This document shows positions 5,320 to 6,830 of a stretch of DNA of 6,830 nt, piece after piece. Below the pieces are notes generated by a model. The model did no database searches, had not been told where the DNA came from, and saw only the letters and a list, made by a program, of their open reading frames with translations. The translations under genes were made by a program, and so were the position numbers. How positions within the stretch are numbered: position 1 is the first letter of the stretch; each line of letters opens with the position of its first letter. Source of the DNA: an archaeon (lineage in GTDB: Archaea > EX4484-52 > B79-G9); contig WSZW01000126.1 of assembly GCA_013139905.1 (NCBI GenBank), forward strand, positions 1-6,830. Reading direction: 5' to 3'.

Positions 5320-5775
5320 TTAATGAACAAGTGTCTTTGCTTTTTCTTTAGTATATTTCCAATCAGCAGGAAGTATATTTCTGCTCTTATAGTATTTAGC
5401 AAGACGTCTTATCTTAGATTCAATACATTGCAGACCTCTTTTTGTGTGAACATCTTTTTTATTTTTTTCCATATGTTCATTAACACTAACAGACCGTTTA
5501 AGCAAACTCATAATATCTTCCGGAAGTTCGCCTGCTTGCTTATTATCTTTAAGTATTTGAAATATAGTTTTTCCAGTCATATCTTTAACCGAAGGAACAC
5601 CATATTGATCTCTTAAAATTAAACCGATTTTAGCTCCGGTATGTTCTTCGCCTCGAAGTTTTAATACCAGGTTTTCAATTTCATCGCCCTTATAATCAAT
5701 CCATTTTGGTTTACCCGCATTTTCAGGTTTCCTGCTTCTTGAACTGCCTTTTTTTCTTGTATGCATTCTTGCCAT
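5320..5775 (-). CDS. rps15: 30S ribosomal protein S15 (archaeal uS15)
   Basis: S15 is a primary 16S rRNA-binding protein of the small-subunit platform. The 151-residue product has the archaeal/eukaryotic N-terminal extension (MARMHTRKKGSS, then PKWIDY and the GVPSVKDMTGKTI region) and the S15 core with NKKDVHTKRGLQCIESKIRR and LAKYYKSRNILPADWKY near the C-terminus. Two ATGs lie in tandem at 5778 and 5775. I choose 5775 because archaeal homologues begin MARMH and because the Shine-Dalgarno then sits 5 nt away, like the 4 nt of S3Ae. The upstream leader contains a G+C-rich, possibly structured stretch. The RecJ-like gene follows after 308 nt, the usual archaeal order. Confidence 0.96.
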   Translation of the reverse strand: MARMHTRKKGSSRSRKPENAGKPKWIDYKGDEIENLVLKLRGEEHTGAKIGLILRDQYGVPSVKDMTGKTIFQILKDNKQAGELPEDIMSLLKRSVSVNEHMEKNKKDVHTKRGLQCIESKIRRLAKYYKSRNILPADWKYTKEKAKTLVH

Positions 5776-5780
5776 CATAA

Positions 5781-5789
5781 ATCATCTCC
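5781..5789 (-). promoter_or_regulatory. Shine-Dalgarno site of S15
   Basis: The minus strand reads GGAGATGAT, matching the ideal archaeal GGAGGTGAT at 8 of 9 positions. It ends 5 nt before the ATG at 5775 and 2 nt before the ATG at 5778, favouring the former. Confidence 0.75.
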
Positions 5790-5824
5790 AATTTAATTAG
5801 GAATATCGTAAGAAAAAGATAAAA

Positions 5825-5883
5825 CGCAACTTTGCGCACTCAAATCTCCGATCCGCCCTCGTGCCTAAACACCAAAACGGTCC
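5825..5883 (-). other. G+C-rich, possibly structured leader of S15
   Basis: Thirty-three of 59 bases are G or C, in gaps that are otherwise strongly AT-rich. The minus strand is G-rich, as in folded RNAs. Near its 3' end it has CGCA-AAGT-TGCG (5836 to 5825), followed by TTTT and then TTTTT, resembling an attenuator or terminator. GCAC (5864-5861) can pair with GUGC (5839-5836). It is not a tRNA: no T-arm or acceptor stem is present. A regulatory leader or a small RNA fits best. Confidence 0.4.
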
Positions 5884-5892
5884 TTAATTAAC

Positions 5893-5901
5893 ATTAAATA
5901 A
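5893..5901 (-). promoter_or_regulatory. TATA-like box upstream of S15
   Basis: The minus strand reads TTATTTAAT, centred near 5897. It predicts a start near 5871 and an S15 leader of about 95 nt that includes most of the G+C-rich stretch. Another AT-rich match at 5911-5920 cannot be excluded. Confidence 0.3.
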
Positions 5902-5939
5902 CCAATTAGTTTTTTAAATGTATGTTAAAATCAAACCTA

Positions 5940-6830
5940 TCAATTATTGGTTATTTTTAAGATTATTTCCTTTAAATCTGTATAATTTGCAACAGTTCGT
6001 GGATTTTCATCATATTTCCAATCAATTATCGGTTCAGATATTATTTTTTGACCAAGAATAGTATTTATTTCATTTGAAAATTTCGAAGGATCCGCAGTCA
6101 AAATAGAAATATATGCCGTATTAGGATTTAACCCCTCATCAACTTTTCTACCCATAGCAGTCAAACCAACAGCACCATGAGGACATATTTGAATGCCCCT
6201 GACATAATATTTTCTTAATGTCTCTTCAGTTTCTTTTTGACTTACAGATTGCGCAGTTGTATCTTCATTTAATTTTTTCCAACCCTCAGAATCCATCTCA
6301 ACGCAACCATCACTATCCAAAACCAACCCATACATTGCAAGTATTCGTTTGAAATTTGACGGATCTGCAACATCCATAGCATTTGAATGTGTAGGTATGG
6401 CTTTTATTTCAGGCACATATTTTCCGGTATTATAAAATGCAGGAACAACATTATTATCGTTAGACGCAATATTTATTTTTATTTCCGGTACCGATTCACC
6501 CGACAATTCTGCACCAGTTCGTATAGCATTTAATGCCATAACCCCCGCAGTTGAATTACCATAATTACCGGATGGCGTAAAAAACTCAATTTTTTTAAAA
6601 TCCGTATTTTCTGCCACATGTGCCGCAAAATAAACATACCACGCCATTTGAGGCAAAAGTCTTGCAATACTTTTAGAATTTGGAGCAACAAAATTTATAT
6701 GCACCAAATCAGGATCATTTACAGCTATATCTGTTAATCCTTTACAACCAGTAAAATCTCGCCCAAGTGCAGATATAGGATATAAATTATCACGATCACG
6801 ACAAATTTGTGCCCGTTGATAATCTGTAAC
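5940..6830 (-). CDS. thrC: Threonine synthase, E. coli/yeast type (N-terminus beyond window)
   Basis: Threonine synthase is the pyridoxal-phosphate enzyme that converts O-phosphohomoserine to threonine. The visible 296 residues are the C-terminal part; the frame stays open to the edge, so the TTG at 6707 is an internal Leu codon, not a start. Landmarks in visible numbering are VTDYQRAQ at the edge, NSKSIARLLPQ (51-61), the phosphate-binding loop TPSGNYGNSTAG (85-96), VVPAFYNTGKYVPE (128-141), SNAMDVADPSNF (149-160), ICPHGAVGLTAMGR, and TADPSKF near the end. These match the E. coli/yeast class rather than the shorter methanogen-type enzyme. The PLP lysine lies outside the window. It ends in TGA, 161 nt before the chosen S15 start, and probably belongs to a separate transcription unit. 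Confidence 0.93.
   Translation of the reverse strand, partial: VTDYQRAQICRDRDNLYPISALGRDFTGCKGLTDIAVNDPDLVHINFVAPNSKSIARLLPQMAWYVYFAAHVAENTDFKKIEFFTPSGNYGNSTAGVMALNAIRTGAELSGESVPEIKINIASNDNNVVPAFYNTGKYVPEIKAIPTHSNAMDVADPSNFKRILAMYGLVLDSDGCVEMDSEGWKKLNEDTTAQSVSQKETEETLRKYYVRGIQICPHGAVGLTAMGRKVDEGLNPNTAYISILTADPSKFSNEINTILGQKIISEPIIDWKYDENPRTVANYTDLKEIILKITNN

Noticed and set aside
5323..5616. Plus-strand 97-residue ORF opposite S15.
   Set aside because: Antisense shadow of the S15 coding region; Phe-rich composition mirrors Lys codons on the other strand.
6705..6707. TTG as the threonine synthase start.
   Set aside because: The frame remains open to the window edge with family-consistent sequence upstream (VTDYQRAQICRD), so this is an internal Leu codon.

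Overview
The window looks like part of an AT-rich archaeal genome, about one third G+C by eye. Evidence for an archaeon: ribosomal protein S3Ae (eS1), which bacteria lack; an S15 with the archaeal N-terminal extension and MARMH start; a class I (archaeal) CCA-adding enzyme; an archaeal RecJ-like DHH nuclease; a THUMP-type tRNA methyltransferase; and TATA boxes placed about 25 nt before start codons. A small-genome lineage such as a DPANN archaeon is possible, but the window does not prove it.

Every gene I can support reads on the minus strand. In transcription order (right to left) they are: the C-terminal part of an E. coli/yeast-type threonine synthase (runs off the right edge); a 145-nt gap plus leader with a G+C-rich stretch; ribosomal protein S15; a 308-nt gap full of T-tracts, palindromes and a direct repeat; a DHH/DHHA1 RecJ-like phosphoesterase; a short gap with a TATA box and hairpin; S3Ae; a 157-nt gap with two hairpins; the CCA-adding enzyme; an unrecognised gene that looks frameshifted at an (AT)4 tract; and a tRNA guanine-N2 methyltransferase (Trm-G10 family) cut by the left edge.

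The core is translation and RNA maintenance: two small-subunit ribosomal proteins and two tRNA-processing enzymes around a nuclease linked to DNA replication and repair. S15, RecJ-like nuclease and S3Ae are neighbours in many archaea, so this is a conserved housekeeping block rather than an accessory island. The upstream signals fall into two types. The methyltransferase, CCA enzyme and nuclease have a TATA box centred 24-27 nt before ATG and no Shine-Dalgarno, suggesting leaderless mRNAs. The two ribosomal protein genes have clear Shine-Dalgarno motifs and longer, possibly structured leaders.

I see no mobile element, CRISPR array, tRNA or rRNA gene, or obviously new multi-gene system. The points most worth checking are the dinucleotide-repeat frameshift, the altered third carboxylate in the CCA enzyme, the structured S15 leader, and the palindrome-rich gap between S15 and the nuclease.
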